A DNA stretch of 64,000 nucleotides, from assembly GCA_963724135.1 (NCBI GenBank), contig CAVRTA010000004.1:124001-188000 (forward strand), read 5' to 3'. Shown here piece after piece: positions 1 through 10,515 of this stretch. Below the pieces are notes generated by a model, which saw nothing but the letters and a program-made list of their open reading frames with translations, made no database searches and was not told the DNA's origin. The DNA is from DATLGB01 sp963724135. Lineage in GTDB: Bacteria; Actinomycetota; Thermoleophilia; Solirubrobacterales; Solirubrobacteraceae. A program made the translations under genes and the position numbers. Position 1 is the stretch's first letter, and every line of letters begins with the position of its first letter.

Positions 1-1
1 G

Positions 2-355
2 CCGCCGGCCGCGGCCGGCTACTGCCACTGCACGCGCTGCCAGCGCCGGACAGGAACCTCGCAATCGGCGCAGGCGCGCATCGACGCCGCGACCTTCACG
101 CTGCTCGCAGGCGAGCAGCTCGTCAGGGCCTGGCGCCATGCCGACGGCGGCTTCGAGAAGTGCTTCTGCGCCGAGTGCGGCGCCCACCTGTTCAGCCGCA
201 GCCCCGACGGGACGCAGATGAGCATCCGGCTGTCGGCGTTCGACGGCGATCCCGGCGTGCGCCCACAGTGGCGGGCGTTCGTCGACTACGCGGCGCCCTG
301 GGAGCCCGTCCCCGACGACGGGCTCGAGCGCTTCCCCGAGGCTAAGCCCCGCTGA
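2..355 (+). CDS. GFA/CENP-V domain protein, 5' partial
   Basis: The N-terminus lies before the window; 117 residues remain. The visible part opens with the zinc-type motif YCHCTRCQRR and carries a second cysteine set, CFCAECGAHLF, about 45 residues later. This spacing is the signature of GFA-domain proteins, named after the glutathione-dependent formaldehyde-activating enzyme. Most members are uncharacterised zinc proteins, so a role in formaldehyde metabolism is not established here. The TGA stop is followed directly by sequence belonging to a different gene remnant, so the junction downstream looks rearranged. The family is clear; the specific function is unknown. Confidence 0.8.
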   Translation, partial: PPAAAGYCHCTRCQRRTGTSQSAQARIDAATFTLLAGEQLVRAWRHADGGFEKCFCAECGAHLFSRSPDGTQMSIRLSAFDGDPGVRPQWRAFVDYAAPWEPVPDDGLERFPEAKPR

Positions 356-398
356 CCCGCGACTGCCGGCCGACGCCGGTCCGCAACTCGCGCAGGCG

Positions 399-743
399 GT
401 TGCCAACGCGGTCAAGCACTTCAAGTTCGAGGAGCGCGGCAAGCGGCGCATCCACCAGAAGCTGACGCGCGCCGAGGTCAGGGCCTGCGGGCCCTGGTTG
501 GCGGCGGAGCTCGACGAGCTCGCGCCGCGCGGGATCCTGGCGATGGGTGCGACCGCGACCACCCAGCTGCTCGGCGCCAAGGTGCGCGTGACCCAGGACC
601 GGGGCCGGCCCCTGGACTCCGATCTGGCCGACGTCGTGATGGTGACGATCCATCCGTCGGCCATCCTGCGCGCCGAGGACCGCGAGGGGATGCGCGCGGG
701 CTTCGCCGCAGATGCATCCGCGTTCGTGGCCGCCGTGCGATGA
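399..743 (+). pseudogene. UdgX-type uracil-DNA glycosylase, 5'-truncated remnant
   Basis: In-frame translation from about 399 reads VANAVKHFKF followed by GKRRIH, then a helix-rich C-terminus containing GATATTQLLG and VTIHPSAILRA. The KRRIH loop preceded by NAVKHFKFE is the hallmark of UdgX, the uracil-DNA glycosylase that can bind covalently to abasic DNA through the loop histidine; HPSAILR is the C-terminal family motif. The first half, including the GEQPG active-site motif, is missing, and no start codon precedes the homology: the frame runs back into the end of the GFA gene out of register. The first ATG in frame (498) lies after the KRRIH loop and would give only 81 residues. I read this as a 5'-truncated, non-functional remnant left by a deletion. 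Confidence 0.7.
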
Positions 744-750
744 TCGGCGC

Positions 751-2484
751 GTGATCGGCCGGCTCGTCCTGTTCGCGCTAGCCGCCGTAGCGGCTGCCAC
801 GCAGCCCGCGCAGGCGGCGGAGCGGCCGATCGTCTACGCGATCGTGCTCGACGGGCTCGACGGGGACGCGGTGGACGCCTCGACCGCGCCGTTTCTGACG
901 GCGCTGCTGTCGGGCGAGGGCGGGCGCGCGACCTACTACCCCGAGTCGCGCTCGGTGATGATCGCCGAGACCAACCCCAACCACACGGCGATGATGACGG
1001 GCGCCTACGGCGAGGACTCGGGGATCCCGGGCAACGCGTTCGCGCTGTACTCGCCGCTCGAGAACGAGGACTCGTGCCGGGCGACCGGCCCGGTGAACCT
1101 GGCCAAGCTGCCGTCGGTGACCTCGGGCGAGAACGCGAACTGCCCGGTGGCGCAGACCGTGTTCGAGGCGATCAAGCGGCAGGGCAACCCGGACGGACTG
1201 CTCACCGCGGCGGTGCTGGGCAAGCCGAAGCTCGGGCGGATCTTCGCCGGCAAGCGCTTCGACCCCCAGACGCGCGACGTCGATCACCTGTGGGCGCCGT
1301 GCGACGGTGAGCCCGACGACGACGAGTACTGCGGCGACGTGCAGACCAACCCGGTGTCCGGTTACGCATTCGACGACGGGCTGGTGATGGACGAGGTCCT
1401 GCGCACGATCCGCGACGGCGTGGGGAAGGCCAAGCGGCGCCCCGACTTCACGTTCGTGAACCTGCACCAGATCGACAGCGCCGGCCATGCGACAACGCCC
1501 GGCCCGGCGTATCAGGCCGCGATCATGCTCGCCGACATGGAGCTGGAGCGGCTCGTGGAGGAGCTGCGCGCGCGCGGCGAGTGGGAACGGACGGTGCTGA
1601 TCCTGCTCTCCGACCACTCGATGGACGCGACGCTCACCAAGACCAACCTCACCGGCGTGTTCACCGACGCGGGCGTCCCCGAGGATTCCTTCGTCGTCGT
1701 GCAGAACGGCAGCCTCGACGCGGTCTACCTCGCCGACCGCACCTCGTCCGGCCGCTTCAAGCTGCTCGAGCAGTTGCGCGCGGCGGCGCTCGCGAACTCC
1801 AACGTCGTCGAGGCTCTCTACCGCGAGCCCAATCCCGAGGACGGCGGCATGGCCCATACCGTCGACGGCATGCACCCGGGCTGGCGCGCGGCCGGAGAGC
1901 GCTCGGGGGACCTGATCGTCACGCACGCGCCCGGCGGGGCGTTCACCGATCCGTCGGAGACCTCGAACCCGCTGCCGGGCAACCACGGCGGGCCGCACAC
2001 GAGCGACAACTTCTTCGCCGTCGTCAGCGGTGGCGGCCTGGTGCGCCAGCAGGAGATCCCCGGCGTCGCGAAGCCGCTGTTCGACGACGCGCTCGTCAAC
2101 CCGCGCCAGGCCGAGAACGTCGACCCGGCGCCGACGATCATGGGCCTGCTCGGCCTCTCCGAGCCGCGCGACAACGCCGGCCGCTTCCTGACCGAGGCGT
2201 TCGATCTGTCGGCGGTGCCCGGGGCGGGCCGCCCGGCGGCGCGGCCGCGGTTTGCCGTCACGAGGCTGCGCTGCATCCGCGGCCGGCGTGCCGTGGCGCG
2301 GGTGCGGTTCCGCTCCGCGGGCCGCCACGACCTCCTCGTCAACAGGCGCCGCGTCCTGCGCAACAGCCGGCGCCGGGCGCTGCGGGTGAAGCTCCGGGGC
2401 CCCACCCGGCTGCGCGCCCGGCGGGTGGCGGCCAGCGGTGCCCGCGGCCCGGCCGCGCGCCGCGCCGTGCGCGTCCGCTGCTAG
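751..2484 (+). CDS. Exported alkaline phosphatase superfamily phosphodiesterase
   Basis: Predicted 577-residue exported enzyme of the nucleotide pyrophosphatase/phosphodiesterase branch of the alkaline phosphatase superfamily. The GTG at 751 is preferred over the ATG at 712 because it starts a clean signal peptide (IGRLVLFALAAVAAATQPAQA). Metal-site motifs appear in the family order: VLDGLDGD near the N-terminus, ETNPNHTAMMTG with the likely nucleophilic Thr, HQIDSAGHA, LLSDHSMD and NHGGPHTSDNFF. The last 80 or so residues form a separate, very Arg-rich tail of short beta-like segments, which is not part of the catalytic fold. Substrate is unknown; nucleotides, phosphodiesters or lipid head groups are all possible. 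Confidence 0.85.
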   Translation: MIGRLVLFALAAVAAATQPAQAAERPIVYAIVLDGLDGDAVDASTAPFLTALLSGEGGRATYYPESRSVMIAETNPNHTAMMTGAYGEDSGIPGNAFALYSPLENEDSCRATGPVNLAKLPSVTSGENANCPVAQTVFEAIKRQGNPDGLLTAAVLGKPKLGRIFAGKRFDPQTRDVDHLWAPCDGEPDDDEYCGDVQTNPVSGYAFDDGLVMDEVLRTIRDGVGKAKRRPDFTFVNLHQIDSAGHATTPGPAYQAAIMLADMELERLVEELRARGEWERTVLILLSDHSMDATLTKTNLTGVFTDAGVPEDSFVVVQNGSLDAVYLADRTSSGRFKLLEQLRAAALANSNVVEALYREPNPEDGGMAHTVDGMHPGWRAAGERSGDLIVTHAPGGAFTDPSETSNPLPGNHGGPHTSDNFFAVVSGGGLVRQQEIPGVAKPLFDDALVNPRQAENVDPAPTIMGLLGLSEPRDNAGRFLTEAFDLSAVPGAGRPAARPRFAVTRLRCIRGRRAVARVRFRSAGRHDLLVNRRRVLRNSRRRALRVKLRGPTRLRARRVAASGARGPAARRAVRVRC

Positions 2485-2496
2485 CCGCGACCCCGT

Positions 2497-3477
2497 TCAC
2501 AACGCGCCGCTGAGCAGGGCGTCCGCCAGGTCGGTGCGGACGTAGAGGACCGCCCGGCCCTGGCGGGTCGCGCTCACCAGCCCCGCGTCGCGCAGCGCGG
2601 TCAGGTGCTGGGACACGCCGCCGGGCCGCAACCTGAACAGCGCGGCGAGGTCGGTGGTCGTGTGCGGCGTCTCCAGGCGCGTCAGCAGATCGGCGCGCGT
2701 GCGGCCGAGGACGCGGCCGAGCGCCGCCGGCCCGCGCTCGGCCGGCGGTTCCCACAGCGCCCCGGCGCCGCGGGCCGGATAGATCAGAGTCGGCTGCCAC
2801 GGGGGAGTGGAGATCGAGCCCGGCCGCTGCCATTGGAACACCGACGGCACCAGCAGCAGCCCGCGCCCGCCGAGCCCGACGCTGAAGTCGTACTCCTGAT
2901 CGATGCGCAGCTCGCGCCCGCGCCAGCCCACCTGGTGGTGGAGGTCGGCGAGGAGGTGTGCGACGCCGCCGTCGGTGAGGCGGCGGGCGCGGTGGGCGAG
3001 GTCCGCGTCGAGGAGGGCGCGGATCCGCGGCCAGTGCTCCGCGAGGGTGGTCTCCCAGAAAGCCGCCAGCTGGTCGACGAGGCGCCCGATCGCGTGGCGC
3101 GGGCGGTCGACCAGCGGCTCGAGCACCCGGGGCAGCGACCGCCTGCGGTGCTGGCGCATCAGCACCTCGACGTCGTGGCGTACCTGCGCGGGGGTGGTGG
3201 CGCGCACCAGCGCCAGCTCGTCCTCGATGCCGGTGACCGGGCCGCTGGGCGGCGGCGTCATGAAGTCCGGGAAGTAGCCGCGCGGCGGCAGCAGCGCCAG
3301 CGCCATCCGGAGGTCCATCGCGTGCGCGGCCGGCAGGGCGTCCCGCACCCACGGGATGTGCATCGCCGCCAGCTCGGCGTCGCGCAGCAGCCTCAGGCTC
3401 GTGCACAGCTCCCACATCGGCGAGACCGCGAAGCGGGTCCGGGCCAGGTCCTCGGCGTCGAACTCGAAAATGACCAT
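2497..3477 (-). CDS. ArsR-family transcriptional regulator (DUF5937 type)
   Basis: 326-residue regulator with a long N-terminal ligand or oligomerisation region and a C-terminal winged helix-turn-helix. The C-terminal stretch LGRTRADLLTRLETPHTT, then VSQHLTALRDAGLVSATRQG and VLYVRTDLAD, is a typical ArsR recognition helix and wing. Actinobacterial proteins with this DUF5937-plus-ArsR layout usually control a divergently transcribed transporter; here only a tiny ORF is divergent. A perfect palindrome overlaps its start codon, which suggests autoregulation. No metal-binding cysteine motif is visible, so an organic ligand is more likely than a metal. Convergent with the phosphodiesterase gene, 12 bp apart. 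Confidence 0.85.
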   Translation of the reverse strand: MVIFEFDAEDLARTRFAVSPMWELCTSLRLLRDAELAAMHIPWVRDALPAAHAMDLRMALALLPPRGYFPDFMTPPPSGPVTGIEDELALVRATTPAQVRHDVEVLMRQHRRRSLPRVLEPLVDRPRHAIGRLVDQLAAFWETTLAEHWPRIRALLDADLAHRARRLTDGGVAHLLADLHHQVGWRGRELRIDQEYDFSVGLGGRGLLLVPSVFQWQRPGSISTPPWQPTLIYPARGAGALWEPPAERGPAALGRVLGRTRADLLTRLETPHTTTDLAALFRLRPGGVSQHLTALRDAGLVSATRQGRAVLYVRTDLADALLSGAL

Positions 3478-3493
3478 TCAGTTCTCACTGAAT
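3476..3493. promoter_or_regulatory. Palindromic operator at the ArsR start codon
   Basis: ATTCAGT-TCTC-ACTGAAT is a perfect 7-bp inverted repeat with a 4-bp spacer. It is AT-rich in a GC-rich background and overlaps the ATG of the minus-strand ArsR gene. Position and symmetry fit an operator for autorepression and for control of the divergent small ORF. Confidence 0.6.
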
Positions 3494-3532
3494 CTATCGC
3501 AACCCCCACCCGGTCCGGAGATCCTCGTCTCC

Positions 3533-3652
3533 ATGACCACCAACCACCTCATGCTGATCGTCGCCGACGCCCACACCCGCAGCCTCCGCTGCGCGGCCCA
3601 GCAGCGCCGCCGCGCCACCCGCGGCGCGGTCGAGGCGCGTGTGACCCGCTAG
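3533..3652 (+). CDS. Small hypothetical protein, divergent from ArsR
   Basis: A 39-residue basic ORF starting MTTNHLMLIVADAHTRSL and ending in an Arg-rich tail (RRRATRGAVEARVTR). It lies in the place where a transporter is normally found opposite this class of ArsR regulator. Short actinobacterial ORFs of this look (hydrophobic start, H-x-R-x-L-R-x-A, Arg-rich end) do occur next to such regulators. It could be translated, but no strong ribosome-binding site is obvious. I cannot assign a function. Confidence 0.4.
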   Translation: MTTNHLMLIVADAHTRSLRCAAQQRRRATRGAVEARVTR

Positions 3653-3668
3653 CGGTACCGTCGACCAG

Positions 3669-4391
3669 GTGTCGCCGCGGCCCACCATCGGCATCACCTG
3701 CAGCGTCGCCGACATCCACACCGGAGGCTGGGACGAGCGCGCTGCCTTCTCGCCGCTGGCGTACGTGCGGGCGGTCCAGCGCGCGGGCGCTCGGGCGCTG
3801 CTCCTCGTGCCCGACGGGCGCGACACGGAGGACCCGGCCGGCCTGCTCGAACGCGTCGACGGTGTGATCCTCAGTGGCGGCTCCAGCGACGTGTCGCCGG
3901 GCTGCTACGGCGCCGCGCCCCACCCGGCCACCGCGCCCGACGAGCCCGAGCGCGACGCCTTCGAAACGGCGCTGGTGGGCGCGGCGAGGCGCGCCGACGT
4001 GCCCGTGCTCGGCATCTGCCGCGGCATGCAGGTGCTCAACGTGGCCTACGGCGGCACGCTGCACCAGCACCTCCCGGAGCGCGCGGGCGGCGAGGACCAC
4101 CGAGCGCTCCCGGCCGGCTACGCCCGGCACGAGGTGCACGTGGATCCGGACTCGCTCGCCTGCATCGCGACCGGCCGGGCGGTCGAGGAGGTTCTCTCCC
4201 ACCACCATCAGGGGATCGACCGCGTGGGGGACGGGCTGACGGTCACCGGCCGGGCGCACGACGACCTCGTCGAGGCCTTCGAGGATCCCGCCGCGCGGTT
4301 CCTGCTCGGCGTCCAGTGGCACCCCGAGGCCGACGAGCGCTCCCGCGTCGTGTCGGCGCTGGTCGGGGCCGTGCGCGAGCGGCGCCGCTGA
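3669..4391 (+). CDS. Class I glutamine amidotransferase-like gamma-glutamyl hydrolase (peptidase C26)
   Basis: 240 residues, GTG start. The peptidase C26 triad is visible: nucleophile Cys in GICRGMQVLNVAYGG, and His and Glu in VQWHPEAD. The HHHQGID stretch before the final triad residues is typical of PuuD, the enzyme that hydrolyses gamma-glutamyl-GABA. Here it precedes an ethanolamine-type permease and a glutamine-synthetase-like ligase, so the likely job is to remove the glutamyl group from the oxidised gamma-glutamyl intermediate in the cytoplasm. The exact substrate (gamma-glutamyl-GABA or gamma-glutamylglycine) cannot be read from sequence. Confidence 0.85.
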   Translation: MSPRPTIGITCSVADIHTGGWDERAAFSPLAYVRAVQRAGARALLLVPDGRDTEDPAGLLERVDGVILSGGSSDVSPGCYGAAPHPATAPDEPERDAFETALVGAARRADVPVLGICRGMQVLNVAYGGTLHQHLPERAGGEDHRALPAGYARHEVHVDPDSLACIATGRAVEEVLSHHHQGIDRVGDGLTVTGRAHDDLVEAFEDPAARFLLGVQWHPEADERSRVVSALVGAVRERRR

Positions 4392-4440
4392 GCGATACGG
4401 TGCCGACTGCGCCGGGCGTGAGGACCCGGGTGCACGTCCC

Positions 4441-4450
4441 AAAGGAGGAG
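4441..4450 (+). promoter_or_regulatory. Strong ribosome-binding site for the permease gene
   Basis: AAAGGAGGAG lies 4 bases upstream of the GTG at 4455 and is the strongest Shine-Dalgarno sequence in this part of the window. It fixes the permease start. Confidence 0.6.
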
Positions 4451-4454
4451 TCGG

Positions 4455-5881
<1,427 letters not shown>

Positions 5882-5885
<4 letters not shown>

Positions 5886-7210
5886 CGCTCGACGAGCTGA
5901 GGAAGCTCGTCGAGCAGGGCGAGGTCGATACCGTCGTCCTCGCCCTCTGCGACATGCAGGGCCGGTTGATGGGCAAGCGCCTGACGGCCGAGTTCTTCCT
6001 CGCCGAGGTGGCGGAGCACGGCGCCGAGGGCTGCAACTACCTGCTCGCGGTCGACGTCGACATGAACACCGTCGAGGGCTACGACATGTCGAGCTGGGAC
6101 CGCGGCTACGGCGACTTCGCGCTCGTCCCCGACCTCGACACGCTGCGCCCGCTGCCGTGGTTGCCCGGGACGGTGATGCTGATGGCCGACGTGCGCTGGG
6201 AGGACGGCTCGGACGTCGTGGCCTCCCCCCGCCAGATCCTGCGCCGCCAGCTCGCGCGGCTCGCTGAGCGGGGCTGGACCGCGGCGGCGGGGACCGAGCT
6301 CGAGTTCATTGTCTTCCGCGACACCTACGAGCAGGCCTGGCACAAGGCCTACCGGGACCTCGAGCCGGCGAACCTCTACAACGTCGACTACTCGCTGCTC
6401 GGCACGTCGAGGGTGGAGCCGCTGCTGCGCGACATCCGCAACCACATGCAGGCCGCGGGGATGCGCGTCGAGGACTCCAAGGGGGAGTGCAACTTCGGGC
6501 AGCACGAGATCAACTTCCGCTACGGCCCGGCGCTGCTGAAGGCCGACGAGCACGCGATCTACAAGAACGGCGCCAAGGAGATCGCGGCGCAGCACGGGTG
6601 CTCGATCACCTACATGGCGAAGTTCGACGAGCGCGAGGGCTCGTCGTGCCACATCCACTTCTCGCTTCTGCAGGAGGACGGTGCGCCGGTCTTCGCCGAC
6701 GACCAGCGCATCTTCGAGCAGTTCGTGGCCGGCCAGCTCGCGTGCATGGAGGAGCTGACGCTGTTCTTCGCCCCCAACGTCAACTCCTACAAGCGCTTCG
6801 CGCAGGGTTCGTTCGCCCCCACCGCGGTCGCCTGGGGCAAGGACAACCGCACCTGCTCGATCCGGGTCGTCGGCCACGGCGGGGGCCTGCGCTTCGAGAA
6901 CCGCCTGCCGGGCGCCGACGTGAACCCCTACCTCGCGCTCAGCGCGATGATCGCGGCCGGCCTGCACGGCGTCGAGGCCGGGCTCGAGCTCGAGCCCGCG
7001 TTCGAGGGCAACGCCTACGCGTCCGACAAGCCGCACGTCCCCAAGACGCTGCAGGCGGCCCGCGACCGGTTCGCCGGCTCGGAGGTCGCCCGCGCGGCCT
7101 TCGGCCAGGAGGTGGTCGACCACTACCTCAACTACGCGGACGTCGAGCTGCAGGCCTTCCAGGCGGCCGTGACGGACTGGGAGCGCTACCGCGGCTTCGA
7201 GCGGTTGTGA
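5882..7210 (+). CDS. Glutamine synthetase-like gamma-glutamylamine ligase
   Basis: 442 residues, GTG start. Glutamine synthetase fold motifs are present: AGTELEFIVF, NFGQHEINFRYG, SSCHIHFSL, NSYKRF followed by FAPTAVAWGKDN, and FENRLPGADVNPYLA. The protein is closer to the PuuA/GlnA3/GlnA4-type ligases than to housekeeping GlnA. In Streptomyces, GlnA4 makes gamma-glutamylethanolamide and GlnA3 gamma-glutamylates polyamines. Coupling to an ethanolamine-type permease makes ethanolamine the leading substrate, by inference. The adjacent aldehyde dehydrogenase and C26 hydrolase would complete the route. Confidence 0.85.
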
Positions 7211-8566
7211 GCGTGCTCGAGGTCATCGAGCCGGCCACGGCGAGCCGGCTGGCCGAGGTCCCGCGCGCGGGGGTCGAGGAGACCGACGCGGCGGTGGCAC
7301 GCGCCGCGGACGCCTACCCGGCCTGGCGGGGGGTGGCGCCGGCGGACCGGGCGCGGCTGCTGGGGCGGATCGCGGCGGCACTGGAGGCGGAGCTCGAGCG
7401 CTTCGCGGTGCTGGAGGCGCGCAACGTGGGCAAGCCGATCGGCGACGCGCGCGGCGAGATCGGCATGGTCGTGGACACATTCCGCTACTACGCGGGCGCG
7501 CCCGAGCGGCTGCTGGGGGACACGATCCCGGTGCCGGGCGGGGTGGCGATGACGTTCCGCGAACCGCTCGGGGTGGTCGGGCTGATCACGCCCTGGAACT
7601 TCCCGCTCTGCATCGCGGGGTGGAAGCTCGGGCCGGCGCTGGCGGCGGGCAACACCGTCGTCCTCAAGCCCGCCGAGCTGACGCCCCTGACGGCGCTCGA
7701 GTTCGAGAAGCTCGTGCTCGCGGCCGGCCTGCCGGAGGGTGTCCTCAACGTCGTCGCGGGGCCGGGGTCCGCCTGCGGGCAGCGGCTGGTCGAGCATCCC
7801 GACGTGGCCAAGGTCGCGTTCACGGGATCGACCGAGGTCGGGCGCCGGATCGCGGCGGGAGCGGCGGGAACGATCAAGCGCGTGACCCTGGAGCTGGGCG
7901 GCAAGTCGGCCAACGTCGTGTTCGCCGACGCCGACGTGGCCAAGGCGGCGGCCGCGGCACCGCTTGCGATGTTCGCGAACGCCGGGCAGGACTGCTGCGC
8001 GCGCTCGCGGATGCTGGTCGAGCGGCCGGTGTACGACGAGTTCCTCGCGGGGCTGCGCGCCGCCGTGGAGTCGCTGCACGTGGGCGACCCGCTCGACGAC
8101 GCCACCGAGATGGGGCCGCTGGTCAGCGCCGGGCAGCGCGACACGGTGGCGTCGTTCCTCGACGAGGGCGAGGTCGCTCTTCCGCGGCTCGGCGCCGGAC
8201 GGCGCCGGCTACTGGATGGCGCCCACGGTCATGCGGTGCGAGACGGACTCGCGCGCCGTGCGCGAGGAGATCTTCGGGCCGATCGGCGTCGTGATGCCGT
8301 TCGACACCGAGGACGAGGCGATCCGGCTGGCCAACGACACGATCTACGGGCTGTCGGGCTCGGTGTGGACGCGCGACGGGGCCAGGGCGATGCGCGTGGC
8401 CCGTGCGCTGGAGTCCGGCAACCTGTCGCTGAACTCGAACTCGTCCGTGCGCGTGCAGACGCCGTTCGGCGGCTTCAAGCAGTCGGGCGTCGGGCGCGAG
8501 CTCGGCCCGCACGCGCTCGAGCACTACACGGAGGTCAAGACCGTTTTCATGGACACGTGCGGCTGA
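7207..8566 (+). pseudogene. Aldehyde dehydrogenase, frameshifted (gamma-glutamyl aldehyde type)
   Basis: NAD(P)-dependent aldehyde dehydrogenase, about 452 residues if repaired. The first frame (GTG at 7207, overlapping the ligase stop) holds PWNFPLCIAGWK, FTGSTEVGRR, LELGGKSANVVF and the catalytic cysteine in GQDCCARSR. Near 8176-8181 the frame moves by +1: removing one base restores VAFRGSAPDGAGYWMAP, after which the second frame continues EEIFGPIGVV, LSLNSNSSVRVQTPFGGFK and ends at 8566. As written the protein loses its C-terminal oligomerisation and part of its substrate region. Operon context predicts oxidation of a gamma-glutamylated amino-aldehyde. Either a real inactivating insertion or a base-calling error. 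Confidence 0.8.
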
Positions 8567-9297
8567 AGGGGAAGGTCTGCGTGATCACGGGCGCCGCGTC
8601 GGGGATCGGCGCGCGCTCGGCCGAGCTGTTCGCTGCTGAGGGTGCGGAGGTCGTCGGCGTCGACCTCGCGGAGGGGGCTGCGGGCACGCTGTCGTTGCAG
8701 GCGGACGTTGCCGACGAGGACGCCGTGCGCAACATGTACGCGCGGGCGAAGGCCGAGTTCGGGCGCATCGACGTGCTCTTCAACAACGCCGGCATCAACC
8801 CCACCGACGACGGCTCCGTGCTCGACACGTCGCTGGAGGCGTGGCAGCGGGTCCAGGACGTCAACGTGCGCAGCGTCTTCCTGTGCTGCAAGCACGGCAT
8901 CCCGCACCTGCTCGAGGCCGGCGGCGGCTCGGTGATCAACACCGCCTCGTTCGTCGCGGTCATGGGCGCGGCGACGTCGCAGATCTCCTACACGGCGTCG
9001 AAGGGCGCGGTGCTGTCGATGTCGCGCGAGCTGGGCGTCCAGTTCGCGCGCCAGAACATCCGCGTCAACGCCCTGTGCCCGGGCCCGGTCGACACCCCGC
9101 TGCTGCGCGAGCTGTTCTCCTCCGACCCGGACAAGGCGGCGCGGCGGCTCGTGCACCTGCCGCCGGGCCGCTTCGCCGACGCGGACGAGATCGCCCGCGC
9201 CGCGCTGTTCCTCGCGTCGGACGACTCCGGGTACGTCAACGCCTCGACGTTCCTCGTCGACGGCGGCCTCTCCGGCGCGTACGTCACGCCCGAGTAG
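8557..9297 (+). CDS. SDR family oxidoreductase
   Basis: 246-residue classical short-chain dehydrogenase. The GTG at 8557 overlaps the aldehyde dehydrogenase stop by 10 bp and starts directly before the Rossmann motif TGAASGIG. Other landmarks are NNAGINPT, the catalytic YTASK, and the C-terminal NASTFLVDGGLSG. Cofactor is NAD(H) or NADP(H); an acidic residue at the end of the second strand (VVGVDLAEG) favours NAD(H). Substrate is unknown; being last but one in the amine operon it could act on an alcohol or hydroxy-acid by-product. Confidence 0.85.
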   Translation: MRLKGKVCVITGAASGIGARSAELFAAEGAEVVGVDLAEGAAGTLSLQADVADEDAVRNMYARAKAEFGRIDVLFNNAGINPTDDGSVLDTSLEAWQRVQDVNVRSVFLCCKHGIPHLLEAGGGSVINTASFVAVMGAATSQISYTASKGAVLSMSRELGVQFARQNIRVNALCPGPVDTPLLRELFSSDPDKAARRLVHLPPGRFADADEIARAALFLASDDSGYVNASTFLVDGGLSGAYVTPE

Positions 9298-9308
9298 GGT
9301 CACCGCCC

Positions 9309-10421
9309 ATGCCACCGGGACCGCTGGAGGGTGTGCGAGTGGTCGAGCTCGCCGGGATCGGGCCCGGCCCGTTCACCGCGATGCTGCTAGCCGACATGGG
9401 TGCCGAGGTGCTCCGCGTCGACCGCAAGGGCGCCGCGGCGATGCTGCCGGCCAACCGCGACCCGACGCAGCGCGGGCGGGCGGCGATCGCCGTCGACCTC
9501 AAGCACCCAGACGGCGCCGAGCTCGTGCTGCGGCTGTGCGAGCGGGCCGACGCGCTGATCGAGGGCTACCGCCCCGGGGTGCTCGAGCGGCTCGGGTTGG
9601 GGCCGGTCGAGGTGCACGCGCGCAACCCCCGGCTCGTGTACGGGCGCATGACCGGCTACGGCCAGGACGGGCCGATGAGCTCCGTGGCCGGACACGACAT
9701 CAACTACATCTCGCTCGCAGGGGCGCTCGGGGCGATCGCGCGCAAGGGCGAGCGTCCGCTGTTCCCGCTCAACCTGGTCGCCGACTACGGCGGCGGCGCG
9801 ATGCTGCTCGCCTTCGGCGTCGTGTGCGCGCTGCTGGAGGCGCGCCGGTCCGGCCAGGGGCAGGTGGTGGACGCGGCGATGGTCGAGGGGTCCGCGCTGC
9901 TGACGGCGCTCTTTCATGGGCTGCGCGCCGGCGGCGGCTGGCAGGACGAGCCCGGCGTCAACCTGCTCGACTCGGGCGCCCACTTCTATGAGGTCTACCG
10001 GACCGCCGACGAGGGCTTCGTCGCCGTCGGCGCGCTCGAGCCGCAGTTCTACGCGCGCCTGCTCGAGCTGCTCGAGCTCGACGCCGACGACTTCCCGCAG
10101 TTCGACCTGGCGCGCTGGCCCGAGTTCAAGGAGCGCTTCGCCGCGGTCTTCGCGACCAGGACGCGCGCCGAGTGGGCGCAGCTGCTCGAGGGCGAGGAGG
10201 CCTGCGCGACCGCGGTCTACAACTTCGCCGACGCCCCCCAGCACCCCCACAACCAGGCCCGCGGCACGTTCGTCGAGCTCGACGGGATGGTCCAGCCGGG
10301 CGCCGCGCCGCGCTTCTCGCGCACGCCGGGCGAGGCCCGGGCGCGCATCCCCGAGGCCGACCTGGCCGCCTGGGGCGTCGACGACGCGCCAGCGCTGCGC
10401 GAGTCCGGCGCGCTCGCGTAA
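9309..10421 (+). CDS. CaiB/BaiF family protein, alpha-methylacyl-CoA racemase-like
   Basis: 370 residues, ATG 11 bp after the SDR. The type III CoA-transferase fold is marked by VVELAGIGPGPF, LLADMGAEVLRVDR and IEGYRPGVLERLGLGP. Two active-site regions match alpha-methylacyl-CoA racemase rather than formyl-CoA transferase: AGHDINYISL (His about residue 129) and NLVADYGGG (Asp about residue 159), near His126 and Asp156 of the mycobacterial racemase Mcr. It would epimerise 2-methylacyl-CoA thioesters, feeding branched chains to beta-oxidation. Its link to the amine genes upstream is positional only. Confidence 0.8.
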   Translation: MPPGPLEGVRVVELAGIGPGPFTAMLLADMGAEVLRVDRKGAAAMLPANRDPTQRGRAAIAVDLKHPDGAELVLRLCERADALIEGYRPGVLERLGLGPVEVHARNPRLVYGRMTGYGQDGPMSSVAGHDINYISLAGALGAIARKGERPLFPLNLVADYGGGAMLLAFGVVCALLEARRSGQGQVVDAAMVEGSALLTALFHGLRAGGGWQDEPGVNLLDSGAHFYEVYRTADEGFVAVGALEPQFYARLLELLELDADDFPQFDLARWPEFKERFAAVFATRTRAEWAQLLEGEEACATAVYNFADAPQHPHNQARGTFVELDGMVQPGAAPRFSRTPGEARARIPEADLAAWGVDDAPALRESGALA

Positions 10422-10460
10422 CCCTCGGCGAGTAGGCACCGCGGGCGGGGACCAAGCGCA

Positions 10461-10506
10461 AGTGAGTCGCCTGAGGCTCGATATGTCGAGCGCCGCGCGA
10501 CTCACT
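10461..10506. terminator. Nested palindrome between convergent genes
   Basis: Outer arms AGTGAGTCGC and GCGACTCACT (10 bp, perfect) enclose inner arms GCTCGA and TCGAGC (6 bp, perfect) around a TATG loop. Five unpaired bases separate outer and inner stems on each side, giving a symmetric internal loop. There is no T-run. It lies in the gap between two convergent genes, so it may end transcription from both sides. Confidence 0.5.
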
Positions 10507-10515
10507 CGGGGGTGG

